Shown: positions 37,836 through 46,753 of the stretch, piece after piece | Numbering within the stretch: position 1 is the stretch's first letter | How the letters are laid out: every line of letters begins with the position of its first letter | Assembly (NCBI RefSeq): GCF_000521605.1 | Contig: NZ_CP006942.1 | Span: 868,001 to 932,000, forward strand | Length of the DNA stretch: 64,000 bases | Source: Mannheimia sp. USDA-ARS-USMARC-1261 | GTDB taxonomy: Bacteria > Pseudomonadota > Gammaproteobacteria > Enterobacterales > Pasteurellaceae | Direction of reading: 5' to 3' | The notes under the pieces: model-generated | The model's input: the letters and a program-made list of their open reading frames with translations, nothing else | The model's database searches: none | What the model was told of the DNA's origin: nothing | Translations under genes and position numbers: made by a program

Positions 37836-38115
37836 AGCAAGATATTTCCTTTTTGCGTGAGCGTCTAACAGAAATTAGACGAATAGTGTCATTTCTCATA
37901 GTGAAAAATGCACTCCAATGTTTACCATTTAATTTTCCGATAGTTAAGTAGCGAAGTTCTATATCTGAACGAGATGCAAGAGTTACTCTTTGATCATCTT
38001 CCCAAAGTAACTTAGCTTGCTCAAAATCAATACCGTGTTTGTTAAGATTGCTAATACTTTTATTGGGGTCATACTCAAATAAAAGTGGCTCTGTATATTT
38101 TAATTCGATATACAT
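37819..38115 (-). CDS. brnT: BrnT family toxin (type II)
   Basis: A 98-residue RelE-fold protein of the BrnT group: FEYDPNKSISNLNKHGIDFEQAKLLWEDD, then RYLTIGKLNGKHWSAFFTMRNDTIRLISVRRSRKKE. BrnT proteins are ribonucleases that inhibit translation. The start has AAGGAAT upstream. The 13 residues before FEYDPNK are longer than typical for the family. It is followed by an overlapping RHH antitoxin, completing a toxin-antitoxin pair inserted between two methionine-pathway genes. Confidence 0.85.
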   Translation of the reverse strand: MYIELKYTEPLLFEYDPNKSISNLNKHGIDFEQAKLLWEDDQRVTLASRSDIELRYLTIGKLNGKHWSAFFTMRNDTIRLISVRRSRKKEISCYEKHH

Positions 38116-38187
38116 AGTATTCCTTTTTTATACCTTTTACAATATGGAGTACTAGCATAAATAAAATGGAGATGCGGTTCAAAATGG

Positions 38188-38227
38188 AAAAGTGATTTTT
38201 TCGACAGAGATCGAGAAAATCACTTTT
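38188..38227 (-). terminator. Terminator-like hairpin after metC
   Basis: AAAAGTGATTTT and AAAATCACTTTT are exact complements around a 16-base loop, 32 bases downstream of the metC stop codon on the minus strand. Confidence 0.6.
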
Positions 38228-38258
38228 AATCATTGACATAGTCTAATTGGAGGAGTAG

Positions 38259-39449
38259 CTACTTAATACGCTCAAAACCTTGTTCAAGATCGGCAATTAA
38301 ATCTTCTACGGATTCTAAACCAACGTGAATACGAATTAATGTGCCAGTTAGTTTCCGCTCAATAGCTGGACGAATTCGAGCGATTTCTTCAGGCTGGTTG
38401 GCAAGAATGAGGGATTCAAACCCACCCCAAGAGTAAGCCATCGAAAATAATTCAAAATGTTCTAAGAAATTGGCTAATTTTTCTTGTGAGAGCTTTTCGC
38501 AAAGTTCAAATGAAAATAGACCGCTTGCTCCTAAAAAATCTCGTTTGAAAAACTCGTTACCCGGACAACTTTCAAGAGCAGGGTGGTAAACCGCTTTCAC
38601 TTCAGGGCGTTGTGCTAACCAATTTGCAATTTCAATACTGCTTTTCTCGTGCTGGCTCAAGCGAATGCCTAAGGTACGTAAGCCGCGAGCGGTGGTGTAG
38701 GCAGAATCGGCATCAACCATTTGTCCCATTAAGTAAGAACCTTCACGTAATTGATCCCAGCAGCGAGCGTTAGAAACCGCTGTACCGATCATCACATCAG
38801 AGTGTCCGACTAAATATTTCGTACCGGCTTGAATAGAAATATCAATGCCGTGTTCAAGTGCAGGGAAAAGTACACCGGCAGACCAAGTGTTATCAATCAT
38901 AATCACGATTTCAGGGTTCACTTCACGAGCAGCTTTGACTAAAGCTGGAATATCAGGCACTTCCATTGTAAGCGAACTTGGCGACTCTAAAAAAAGCACT
39001 TTAGTGTTAGGTTGAACAAGGGCTTTCAAGCCTTCTCCAATCATAGGGTCGTAATAGGTAGTTGAAATTCCCATTCGTTTTAACAGCACATCGCAGAATT
39101 CTTGAGTTGGCTCATAAGCTGCTCCGGTCATTAAAACGTGATCGCCTTGTTCCACAAAGGCTAAGATGGAATTTGTTACCGCTGCGGCTCCGCAAGGGTA
39201 GAGGTAGCAACCCGCCCCACCTTCTAATTCACACATTGCTTCCTGGAGTGAAAAATGGGTCAGTGTGCCACGTCGTCCATAAAATAAAGCTCCTTTATAA
39301 CGGTTTTGGGTAGCATATTTTTTTTCTTCCAATGACTCAAAAACTAAGGACGAAGCACGTTGGATAATAGGATTAACCGCCCCTTGTGTATAGCGTTTTT
39401 TACGCCCTGTATGAACAAGTTTAGTGGATAGATTTTTATAGTTAGACAT
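38259..39449 (-). CDS. metC: Cystathionine beta-lyase MetC
   Basis: A 396-residue PLP-dependent enzyme of the Cys/Met metabolism family that splits cystathionine into homocysteine, pyruvate and ammonia. It begins [22 protein letters not shown] and carries the tyrosine/arginine of YGRRGTLTH, the PLP-binding [13 protein letters not shown] and the Schiff-base lysine K211 in [15 protein letters not shown]. The [10 protein letters not shown] region ([12 protein letters not shown]) is characteristic of MetC. The length matches E. coli (395). It converges on the MetE-like gene across the brnTA pair. Confidence 0.94.
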   Translation of the reverse strand: MSNYKNLSTKLVHTGRKKRYTQGAVNPIIQRASSLVFESLEEKKYATQNRYKGALFYGRRGTLTHFSLQEAMCELEGGAGCYLYPCGAAAVTNSILAFVEQGDHVLMTGAAYEPTQEFCDVLLKRMGISTTYYDPMIGEGLKALVQPNTKVLFLESPSSLTMEVPDIPALVKAAREVNPEIVIMIDNTWSAGVLFPALEHGIDISIQAGTKYLVGHSDVMIGTAVSNARCWDQLREGSYLMGQMVDADSAYTTARGLRTLGIRLSQHEKSSIEIANWLAQRPEVKAVYHPALESCPGNEFFKRDFLGASGLFSFELCEKLSQEKLANFLEHFELFSMAYSWGGFESLILANQPEEIARIRPAIERKLTGTLIRIHVGLESVEDLIADLEQGFERIK

Positions 39450-39469
39450 TCTTTTCTCCTAATAAATAA

Positions 39470-39516
39470 ACAAGCGGTAAGATTTTACAAATTTTTTGCA
39501 AAATCTTACCGCTTGT
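39470..39516 (-). terminator. Uptake-signal hairpin between dsbB and metC
   Basis: ACAAGCGGTAAGATTTT and its exact complement form a 17-bp stem around a 13-base loop. It is positioned to terminate dsbB transcription before metC. Confidence 0.75.
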
Positions 39517-39524
39517 AATCCGTA

Positions 39525-40064
39525 TTAACGGAAAATAAAACTGTTTTTTTGTCGGCTGCGTTTAAATTGACTGATTAACACAATCACAGCAAAAATCAGA
39601 TAAACTGCAAAGGTGAAGATTAACCATTGTGCCATAGAAAAACCAAACATTTCCCATTGGCTTTGACTACAATTTACGGGACCGGGTGCGAAAACGTCCG
39701 GTAACCATTTATCAAGCGGCAATGTTTGCGGAAAATCGACCTTAAACTCGCATTGATTCCAAGGCGACGGATTAACTTGATAATCGTGATGTTTAAGTGC
39801 CAGCGTTAAGCCTTTAAAGGCACTCCCCAGCCATATTAGAATCGCTAACCATCGTAGAACGGTGTATCGATTACCAAGAAAACCTAATACACCTGCAAAT
39901 AAAATACCAAATAAAGCGACACGTTCATAAATGCACATTACGCAAGGCACTAAGCCCATTCCGTATTGAAAGTATAGAGCGATACCTTCTAGCACAATAC
40001 AACTTAATACCAGAAAAAACCACGCACCACGAGAGAGTGATAGATTTTTAAAATAATGGAGCAT
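39525..40064 (-). CDS. dsbB: Disulfide bond formation protein DsbB
   Basis: A 179-residue inner-membrane protein with four hydrophobic segments that reoxidises DsbA using quinones. The first periplasmic loop has C41 and C44 (LVPCVMCIYERVALFG) and the second loop has C105 and C132 (NQCEF and VNCSQSQWEMFG). These positions match E. coli DsbB almost exactly. It lies downstream of nhaB in the same direction, as in Haemophilus. Confidence 0.95.
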   Translation of the reverse strand: MLHYFKNLSLSRGAWFFLVLSCIVLEGIALYFQYGMGLVPCVMCIYERVALFGILFAGVLGFLGNRYTVLRWLAILIWLGSAFKGLTLALKHHDYQVNPSPWNQCEFKVDFPQTLPLDKWLPDVFAPGPVNCSQSQWEMFGFSMAQWLIFTFAVYLIFAVIVLISQFKRSRQKNSFIFR

Positions 40065-40130
40065 AATGATTCCTCATATTTATGAAACGCGTCCATTCTA
40101 CCTTATTTGGTATAGCTTATCTATATTAGA

Positions 40131-41672
40131 TTAACGTGTAATAATCCAGCCCCAATTCAACATCACTTCAGTCATTGATGGCAGTAAAAATTCCAATGCC
40201 AAGAAGCCAACAATTGAAAGTACAATGGTATAAGGCAGAGCCATATATACCATTCTGCCGTAAGAGAGTTTGATTAACGGAGCAAACGAAGAAGTTAATA
40301 AGAATAAGAACGCTGCTTGCCCGTTTGGCGTTGCTACAGACGGTAAATTTGTCCCGGTGTTGATAGCAACTGAAATTAAGTCAAACTGTTCACGATTAAT
40401 CACACCGGAGGTGAGTGCCGCTTTTGCTTCATTAATATATACTGTACCGACAAACACGTTATCTGAAATCATTGATAATAAACCGTTGAAGATGTAGAAC
40501 AACGCAAGTTGTGAGTGCTCTTCAGCTGATAAAACGAAGCTGATAATCGGCTCGAACAATTTTAAGTCGATAATCACTGCTACAACGGAGAAAAATACAA
40601 TTAACAATGCAGTAAACGGCATTGATTCTTGGAATGCTTTACCTAAAGCGTGTTCGTCGGTAATGCCACAGAATGCCGTACAAATAATGATAATAGTTAA
40701 ACCGATGATGCCTACATCAGCAAGGTGTAATGCTAAACCAATAATCAACCAAACACCGGCAATGGCTTGTACGATCATTTTTAGCTTATCTTGCTTAGTC
40801 ATTTTTTGCTCTTTTAATTGATTATAACGAGCAAGCACAACCCAAACACGGCGAGGTAATCTATCTCCATAACCAAATAATTTGTACTTTTCAACAATAA
40901 AACACGTTGCAACACCGCAAATTAACACAGGTAAGCTAACAGGTAGAACACGTAATAAAAACTCAATAAATCCCCATTCAGCTTGTGAAGCAATAATTAA
41001 GTTTTGCGGCTCGCCCACCATTGTCATCACACCACCTAGAGCAGAACCGACACCGGCGTGCATTAATAAACTTCTTAAAAAACTACGAAATTGTTCTAAA
41101 ATTTCTTTACGAGTGAGAATTTTCTCATCATTGGTAATATCGGTTGAGTCTTCAAAACTATTGCCCGATGCAACTTTATGGTATACCCCATAGAAACCTG
41201 TTCCTACGCTGATAATCACTGCGATTACGGTTAGAGCATCAAGGAAGGCAGATAAGAAAGCAGCACTTAAACAGAAAGCTAGAGAGAGAATTTTTTTTGA
41301 GTGGATAGCAATAAGCAATTTGGTAAAAATATACAGCAGAAGTTGCTTCATAAAATAGATACCCGCTACCATAAACATCAGAAGTAAAATAACATCAAAA
41401 TTTGCCATAATTTCGTGTTTAATGTGGTGAGGGCTAGTCATACCGATAACTACAGCCTCAATGGCAAGTAATCCGCCTGGTTGCAAAGGGTAACATTTTA
41501 ACGCCATTGCCAAGGTAAAAATAAATTCTGCAACCAGACACCAACCTGCCACGAAAGGACTAATGAAGAAATAAATGAGAGGGTTAATAATTAGAAATGC
41601 TAAAATACAGAGTTTGTACCACTCAGGGCTTTTCCCTAAGAAACTCTTAAAAAGAGCGTCAATGTTACTCAT
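40131..41672 (-). CDS. nhaB: Na+/H+ antiporter NhaB
   Basis: A 513-residue membrane protein with about twelve hydrophobic segments, matching the length of E. coli NhaB (513). Blocks include [20 protein letters not shown] at the N-terminus, [37 protein letters not shown] and [14 protein letters not shown], and [18 protein letters not shown] near the C-terminus. It exchanges sodium for protons at the inner membrane. The start at 41672 follows GGAGGTTCTT; an in-frame ATG four codons earlier is inside that site. Divergent from fadR, as in E. coli. Confidence 0.95.
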   Translation of the reverse strand: MSNIDALFKSFLGKSPEWYKLCILAFLIINPLIYFFISPFVAGWCLVAEFIFTLAMALKCYPLQPGGLLAIEAVVIGMTSPHHIKHEIMANFDVILLLMFMVAGIYFMKQLLLYIFTKLLIAIHSKKILSLAFCLSAAFLSAFLDALTVIAVIISVGTGFYGVYHKVASGNSFEDSTDITNDEKILTRKEILEQFRSFLRSLLMHAGVGSALGGVMTMVGEPQNLIIASQAEWGFIEFLLRVLPVSLPVLICGVATCFIVEKYKLFGYGDRLPRRVWVVLARYNQLKEQKMTKQDKLKMIVQAIAGVWLIIGLALHLADVGIIGLTIIIICTAFCGITDEHALGKAFQESMPFTALLIVFFSVVAVIIDLKLFEPIISFVLSAEEHSQLALFYIFNGLLSMISDNVFVGTVYINEAKAALTSGVINREQFDLISVAINTGTNLPSVATPNGQAAFLFLLTSSFAPLIKLSYGRMVYMALPYTIVLSIVGFLALEFLLPSMTEVMLNWGWIITR

Positions 41673-41811
41673 AAGAACCTCCAAAAGTGAAATAATATTG
41701 CAATTGTAATATAGTTTAGATTAAAGGATAATAGGATAACTCATTTTTTATTTACAATAATTGATCATAAATAAAAACAGTGTATTTAAACATAATATTT
41801 TGGGGGAGCTA

Positions 41812-42537
41812 ATGGAAAACACTAGCATTTTGAAAGCACAGAGCCCGGCAGCATTAGCGGAAGAATATATTGTAAAAAGTATTTGGAATAATCATTTTCC
41901 TCCGGGATCTGACCTTCCTGCTGAACGTGAATTGGCTGAACGTATTGGGGTAACAAGAACTACACTAAGAGAAGTATTACAACGCTTAGCTCGTGAAGGC
42001 TGGTTGAGCATTCAGCACGGCAAACCCACCAGAGTAAATTATATCTGGGAAACCGCAGGTCCGAATATTATTGGCACTATTATTAAGTTAGATAAAAACT
42101 ATCTGCCTGTCGTGATTTCAAATGTCGTTTCATTACGAACCCGTATGGCAGAAGCCTATATTCCCGAAGCGGTTAAACTTGCGCCCGAAGAAAGTGCAAA
42201 ACTCTTTGATGGCTTAGATAATTTGGAAAATACTGCGGTAGCTTATGCAGAATTTGATTATAAATTGTTCAGACAGTTTACCTTTTTAGCGAATAAACCT
42301 GTTTATGCCTTGATTTTAAACAGTTTCAAATCTATGTATCATCAAGTGGCGAAAATATTTTTTAATGACCCGAACAACCGTCAATTAACCTTAAATTTTT
42401 ACCGCTCGCTACTGGCAGCCTGTATTGCAAAAGATAGCGAAAAAGCGACCGCTTGTATGGCGAAAAGCCGCCAATCAAGCGGTGAAATTTGGAAGAAATT
42501 ATCCGCAAATATTCCCGAAAATTTCGGCGAACTGTAA
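41812..42537 (+). CDS. fadR: Fatty acid metabolism regulator FadR
   Basis: A 241-residue GntR-family regulator. The N-terminal winged helix contains LPAERELAERIGVTRTTLREVLQRLAREGW and SIQHGKPTRVNYIWET. The C-terminal FCD-like domain binds long-chain acyl-CoA. FadR represses fatty acid degradation genes and activates fabA/fabB in E. coli. The start at 41812 is preceded by GGGGGAG; an upstream in-frame extension is not conserved. It shares the divergent promoter region with nhaB. Confidence 0.94.
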   Translation: MENTSILKAQSPAALAEEYIVKSIWNNHFPPGSDLPAERELAERIGVTRTTLREVLQRLAREGWLSIQHGKPTRVNYIWETAGPNIIGTIIKLDKNYLPVVISNVVSLRTRMAEAYIPEAVKLAPEESAKLFDGLDNLENTAVAYAEFDYKLFRQFTFLANKPVYALILNSFKSMYHQVAKIFFNDPNNRQLTLNFYRSLLAACIAKDSEKATACMAKSRQSSGEIWKKLSANIPENFGEL

Positions 42538-42551
42538 CAAAAGGCAACGCT

Positions 42552-43622
42552 TTGAACGAAATTATTTTTAGTTTAGAACCTCAAGAAAACGCACGTCTGC
42601 AATCACTTTGCGGTGCGTTTGACGAGCACTTAGCTCTTATCGAAAAAAGTTTCAACTTAGTTATTTCCCGTCAAGGGTTTAACTTTACCATTCAATCCGC
42701 AGACGAAAACCATTACTCTGCCGGTCTTATTCAAAATAGTGTAAAGCTAATCAAGCAGCTCTATAACGAAACTGCACCGATTAAAGGCAAAATCAAAGAG
42801 TTGGGTTTAGAAGACGTACATCTAGCCATTCAAGAAAGCCGAATGCTACTGCAAAACCAATGGCAAGCAAGTACGCAAGGCGATATCGCAATCAAAACCA
42901 AACGGGGGGTAATTAAGCCTCGAGGAGAGCATCAACAAGCTTACCTTCGCAATATTTTAAGCCACGATATCAGTTTTGGTATTGGACCGGCAGGTACAGG
43001 AAAAACCTTTTTAGCGGTAGCAGCTGCGGTGGAATCTTTAGAACGCCAAGAAATCCGCCGTATTTTGCTGACTCGCCCAGCGGTGGAAGCAGGGGAGAAG
43101 CTAGGTTTCTTACCCGGTGATTTAGGACAGAAAATTGAACCTTATTTACGCCCATTATATGACGCTCTTTTTGAAATGCTTGGTTTTGAAAAAGCTCAAA
43201 AATTGATGGAAAGAGGTGTGATTGAAATTGCTCCGCTTGCTTATATGCGTGGGCGAACGCTAAACGATGCCTTTATCATTTTAGATGAAAGCCAAAACAC
43301 CACCACCGAACAGATGAAAATGTTCTTAACCCGTATTGGCTTTAATTCTAAAGCAGTAATTACGGGTGATGTTACCCAAGTGGATTTGCCCCGTAGCCAA
43401 AAATCAGGCTTAAAGCACGCAATGGAAGTGCTAAAAGATGTACCCGATCTCAGCTTTAACTTTTTTGACAGCAAAGATATTGTCCGCCATCCGGTGGTTG
43501 CAAAAATTGTTCAAGCCTATGACGCTTGGGAAGCTATTGATGAAGAAAGACGAGAACAGAAAAAATTGGAAAAACTAGCTCTAGAGCAAGAAAAAATTCT
43601 GGCACAAGCGGAATTATTATAA
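42552..43622 (+). CDS. PhoH family ATPase (YbeZ-like)
   Basis: A 356-residue protein if started at TTG 42552 (AAAGG upstream; LNEIIFSLEPQENARLQSL begins the conserved part). An in-frame ATG at 42489 would overlap fadR. The P-loop GIGPAGTGKTFLAVAAA, a Walker B (FIILDESQNTT), and LTRPAVEAGEKLGFLPGDL are the PhoH signatures. YbeZ acts with the ybeY RNase and ribosomes in E. coli; ybeY is not adjacent here. The C-terminus is a short charged helix (EERREQKKLEKLALEQEK). Confidence 0.85.
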   Translation: MNEIIFSLEPQENARLQSLCGAFDEHLALIEKSFNLVISRQGFNFTIQSADENHYSAGLIQNSVKLIKQLYNETAPIKGKIKELGLEDVHLAIQESRMLLQNQWQASTQGDIAIKTKRGVIKPRGEHQQAYLRNILSHDISFGIGPAGTGKTFLAVAAAVESLERQEIRRILLTRPAVEAGEKLGFLPGDLGQKIEPYLRPLYDALFEMLGFEKAQKLMERGVIEIAPLAYMRGRTLNDAFIILDESQNTTTEQMKMFLTRIGFNSKAVITGDVTQVDLPRSQKSGLKHAMEVLKDVPDLSFNFFDSKDIVRHPVVAKIVQAYDAWEAIDEERREQKKLEKLALEQEKILAQAELL

Positions 43623-43625
43623 TGA

Positions 43626-43667
43626 AAGCGGTCAAATTTGTGATATTTTTTGCAAATTTGACCGCTT
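43626..43667. terminator. Uptake-signal hairpin after the phoH-like gene
   Basis: AAGCGGTCAAATTTG and its exact complement form a 15-bp stem, followed by GTATTTT. It lies between convergent transcripts. Confidence 0.75.
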
Positions 43668-43705
43668 GTATTTTGTGCTATTCCTATATCGGAACTGAAG
43701 TGGAA

Positions 43706-44572
43706 TTACCAGCTCCCACCGGCACCACCACCGCCTGATGAGCCACCACCGAAGCTATCACCACTGCCGAAACTACCGCCAAAGCCGCCGGAGTCTCTGC
43801 CAAATCCACCACCTAGACCGCCGCCGAAGCCACCACCAAATCCACCTGAGTGTCTGCCGAAACCGCCACTTCTGCGTTGGCTTTCCCTTAGCACTTTCCC
43901 TAATTGATCCATTGAGCTTGGGCTAATGTAAGTATTATCGCATGGGCGGAATATGAGGAAGATCACCATTCCTGCAAAGAGAAAAAAGAGTAATCCGTCA
44001 ATATCATCAAATGCTTCTTGAGCTTCTTCGCCATAACTTGCATAAGGGGCATATTCGCCGTTAATGGCTGCCATAATAGCTGATAATCCACGAGCAATCC
44101 CTGCTGCATATTGATCTTGTTTGAAGAATGGGGTGATGTCATTTCGAATGATGCTTGATGCAATGGCATCCGGCAATGCTCCTTCTAACCCTCGCCCAGT
44201 TGCAATAAAGAGTTTGCGATCATTTTTGGCGATCAGTAATAAAACCCCGTTGTTTTCGTTGTTTTTGCTACGCCCAATACCCCATTTGTTAAATAGGGTG
44301 TGAGCATAGGTAGAAATCGCTTCGCCTTCCGTACTAGGTACAATTACGACGGCAATTTGCGAGCTTGTTTTAGCACGGTTAGCAATTAACGCATCTTCTA
44401 AGGTTCGCCATTCTTGCTGGCTTAGCGTGTTTTTAGTGTAGTCCGTGATGTAATAAAACGGCTTTGGCGGCTCGGGATAAGTTACCGCCACTGCATTTAC
44501 GCTAAATACTGCAAGTAGAACGAATAACAAGCGGTCAAAAAAGTGAGAAATTTTGCAAATAGATTTCATCAT
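43706..44572 (-). CDS. TPM-domain membrane protein with glycine-rich tail (YgcG-like)
   Basis: A 288-residue protein. A signal/anchor segment (about 12-30) precedes a TPM domain (about 38-165: YITDYTKNTLSQQEWRTLEDALI, SSQIAVVIVP, NNENNGVLLLIAKNDRKLFIATGRGLEGALPD). A transmembrane helix follows (GLLFFLFAGMVIFLIF), and the C-terminus is a long glycine/serine/phenylalanine-rich tail (about 230-288) ending GGAGGSW. TPM proteins with this architecture are often encoded with LemA and may act at the cell envelope; no precise role is known. Overlaps the upstream TPM gene by 4 bases. Confidence 0.85.
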   Translation of the reverse strand: MMKSICKISHFFDRLLFVLLAVFSVNAVAVTYPEPPKPFYYITDYTKNTLSQQEWRTLEDALIANRAKTSSQIAVVIVPSTEGEAISTYAHTLFNKWGIGRSKNNENNGVLLLIAKNDRKLFIATGRGLEGALPDAIASSIIRNDITPFFKQDQYAAGIARGLSAIMAAINGEYAPYASYGEEAQEAFDDIDGLLFFLFAGMVIFLIFRPCDNTYISPSSMDQLGKVLRESQRRSGGFGRHSGGFGGGFGGGLGGGFGRDSGGFGGSFGSGDSFGGGSSGGGGAGGSW

Positions 44573-45027
44573 TTTATTACCACCTCATTAGACAACTCGT
44601 TTTGATCATTTTCTTGATAAGGGAAATAGTGGGCTAATGGCTCTTCCACAATTTTAATGGCATCACAAATTGCTTGAGTATAATTACCGTTTTGGCAATC
44701 AATACACATTGTTTGATAGATTTTTTGCCAAAAATCATCGCCTACTTTTTGATGAATACCTTCATCGCCAATTACAGCAACATAGTGAGGTTTAAATGAG
44801 AGATAAATCAACACGCCGTTACGTTGTGCGGTTTCTCGCATTTTGAGTTCATCAAATAGTTGATTTGCACGCACCATAGCCGCATTTTGCATTTCCTCGA
44901 TCTTAGCTTTTCGCTCTACTACCACACGCAATTCCGCAGAAGTATGCTGCTCTAAATGATAGATTGCTTGTTCGATAAGTTTAGTATCAATAGGTAATTG
45001 ATTAGAAAGAAAAGAAAATAATCCCAT
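44569..45027 (-). CDS. TPM-domain protein
   Basis: A 152-residue protein with a single TPM domain and no signal peptide: AIYHLEQHTSAELRVVVERKA, FDELKMRETAQRNGVLIYLSFKPHYVAVIGDEGIHQKV. The last part (about 110-152) is acidic. In many genomes two TPM proteins and LemA occur together, as here. Probably cytoplasmic or peripherally membrane-bound. It overlaps the following glycine-tailed TPM gene by 4 bases, so the two are coupled. Confidence 0.85.
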   Translation of the reverse strand: MGLFSFLSNQLPIDTKLIEQAIYHLEQHTSAELRVVVERKAKIEEMQNAAMVRANQLFDELKMRETAQRNGVLIYLSFKPHYVAVIGDEGIHQKVGDDFWQKIYQTMCIDCQNGNYTQAICDAIKIVEEPLAHYFPYQENDQNELSNEVVIK

Positions 45028-45107
45028 TTGATCCCCTTAAAAATAAAGCAATAAGCACCGAATTTGAAAGAGCTTATTGCTTTAAAATATAGATAATTTA
45101 ATACAAC

Positions 45108-45692
45108 TTAGTTAAAGTTTACTTGTGGTGCTTTATCCGAGCCTGCTTCAGATTTGAACTGTGGTTTTGCTTTAAAGCCCATAATCATTGCTGCTAATTT
45201 AGTTGGGAATTCACGCACTTGCTTGTTGTATTCTTTCACTTTTTCGTTGAAGTTATTGCGTTCAACGTTAATACGGTTTTCTGTACCTTCTAACTGTGCT
45301 TGTAAGTTTAAAAACGCATCGTGTGCTTTTAACTCAGGGTATTTCTCAACTGAAACCAATAAGCGTGAAAGGGCAGAGTTTACACCTTGTTGGGCTTCTT
45401 GGAATTTCGCCATTTGCTCTTCGGTTGCATTGCTTGGGTCAATGGTTACCGCAGTTGCTTTCGCACGGGCTTCAATCACAGAGGTTAAGGTTTCTTTCTC
45501 AAAGTTAGCTTGACCTTTTACGGTGTTTACTAGGTTTGGAATTAAATCCGCACGGCGTTGATACGCAGATTCTACATTACCCCACACGGAATTGATGTCT
45601 TCTTCCGCACGCATTAAATCGTTATATTTTGTTAATGAATAACCGCCAACAGCAAGAACAGCGATCAATAAAATCCAAAAAATCTTTTTCAT
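45108..45692 (-). CDS. lemA: LemA family protein
   Basis: A 194-residue protein with one N-terminal transmembrane helix (about 3-20; IFWILLIAVLAVGGY) and a long all-helical LemA domain: YNDLMRAEEDINSVWGNVESAYQRRADLIPNLVNTV, AMIMGFKAKPQF at the C-terminus. LemA proteins are membrane-anchored helical bundles with no settled function. It heads the LemA-TPM-TPM cluster, a widespread arrangement. Confidence 0.93.
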   Translation of the reverse strand: MKKIFWILLIAVLAVGGYSLTKYNDLMRAEEDINSVWGNVESAYQRRADLIPNLVNTVKGQANFEKETLTSVIEARAKATAVTIDPSNATEEQMAKFQEAQQGVNSALSRLLVSVEKYPELKAHDAFLNLQAQLEGTENRINVERNNFNEKVKEYNKQVREFPTKLAAMIMGFKAKPQFKSEAGSDKAPQVNFN

Positions 45693-45834
45693 TATTAGGT
45701 CCTATAAATAAAAGAGAGTGAAAAATTATGTTCATTGTATAGGTAAAATGCCGATATAGCTAGATTACTTACAAATTTTTGCATACCATATTAAAAGACA
45801 GAGAATTATTTACAAATTTTAATGGTAAAGCCAA

Positions 45835-46698
45835 ATGCTTAAAGGAATTTTAGCCTCACTTTCGGCAAATTTATTGTTTGGAATCGTTTATTATTTTGCG
45901 GTTTTACTTCGCCCGTTAGATGGCGAGGCGATGTTTGGCTTTCGGATAGTTGTTGTTATTCCATTTATCCTTTTTGCCATTATATTGTTTAAGCAACATA
46001 AGCATTTTTATGGGCTTTTGCAAAAAATTCGTGAAAATCCACCGCTTGTAGCGATTATTTTACTGCTTGCGTTTAATACAGGTGTACAACTTTGGTTATT
46101 TTTATGGGCTCCTAATCACGGGCAGGCGTTGCAAGTTTCGATTGGTTATCTTTTGTTACCGATTGTGGCAGTCGCACTCGGTAAAATTGTGTTTAAGGAG
46201 CAGTTCACTCCGTTAAAATGGTTTTCGCTGGGTTTTGCAATGATTGGCGTTGGTAGCAGTTTGATTGCTTCAGGCTCAATTTCTTGGGCAACTTGGGTAG
46301 CTGGGTTGGGCTATCCGCTTTATATTACCCTTCGCCGCTATTTTCAAATTAATAACTTAGCCACATTTTTTGTGGAATTATTGCTGGTGCTTCCTTTCGC
46401 TTTGTATTATCTCAGTCAAGTAGAAATGAGCCAAGTTGTTGTTGAAAACCCAAATATCTATTTCTACCTCGCATTACTCGGTTTAGTGAGCGGTAGTGCT
46501 TTTATTCTTTACATTGCCTCCAGTAATTTACTGCCAATTAATGTATTGGGATTACTAGGCTATGTTGAACCGCTGGTAATGTTACTGATTTCATTTGCTA
46601 TCGGCGAAACGCTGGATTCCAGCTCCTATATTTTAATGGTCTGCTTGCTGGTTTCGATTGGGTTATTGAGTTGGGATAGTTTTCGTGAAAGAAAGTGA
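45835..46698 (+). CDS. rarD: EamA/RarD family transporter
   Basis: A 287-residue membrane protein with about ten hydrophobic segments of the EamA (drug/metabolite) superfamily. RarD signatures include LLFGIVYYFAVLLRPLDGEAMFGFR near the start, FLWAPNHGQALQVSIGYLLLPIV and SSNLLPINVLGLLGYVEPLVM. The substrate is not known; chloramphenicol resistance is only a historical label. It is divergent from lemA and ends at a bidirectional terminator. Confidence 0.85.
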   Translation: MLKGILASLSANLLFGIVYYFAVLLRPLDGEAMFGFRIVVVIPFILFAIILFKQHKHFYGLLQKIRENPPLVAIILLLAFNTGVQLWLFLWAPNHGQALQVSIGYLLLPIVAVALGKIVFKEQFTPLKWFSLGFAMIGVGSSLIASGSISWATWVAGLGYPLYITLRRYFQINNLATFFVELLLVLPFALYYLSQVEMSQVVVENPNIYFYLALLGLVSGSAFILYIASSNLLPINVLGLLGYVEPLVMLLISFAIGETLDSSSYILMVCLLVSIGLLSWDSFRERK

Positions 46699-46717
46699 AT
46701 TTCTATTACATAAAAAT

Positions 46718-46744
46718 AAAAACGGAGCATTAGCTCCGTTTTTT
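46718..46744. terminator. Bidirectional terminator between rarD and fruA
   Basis: AAAACGGAGC and GCTCCGTTTT flank an ATTA loop; the T run on the plus strand and A run on the left allow termination from both sides. Confidence 0.85.
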
Positions 46745-46753
46745 GTTCGTAAA

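Noticed and set aside
43738-43926. Histidine/serine-rich plus-strand frame opposite the glycine-rich tail
   Set aside because: It is the antisense shadow of the glycine codons of the TPM protein and has no start signals.
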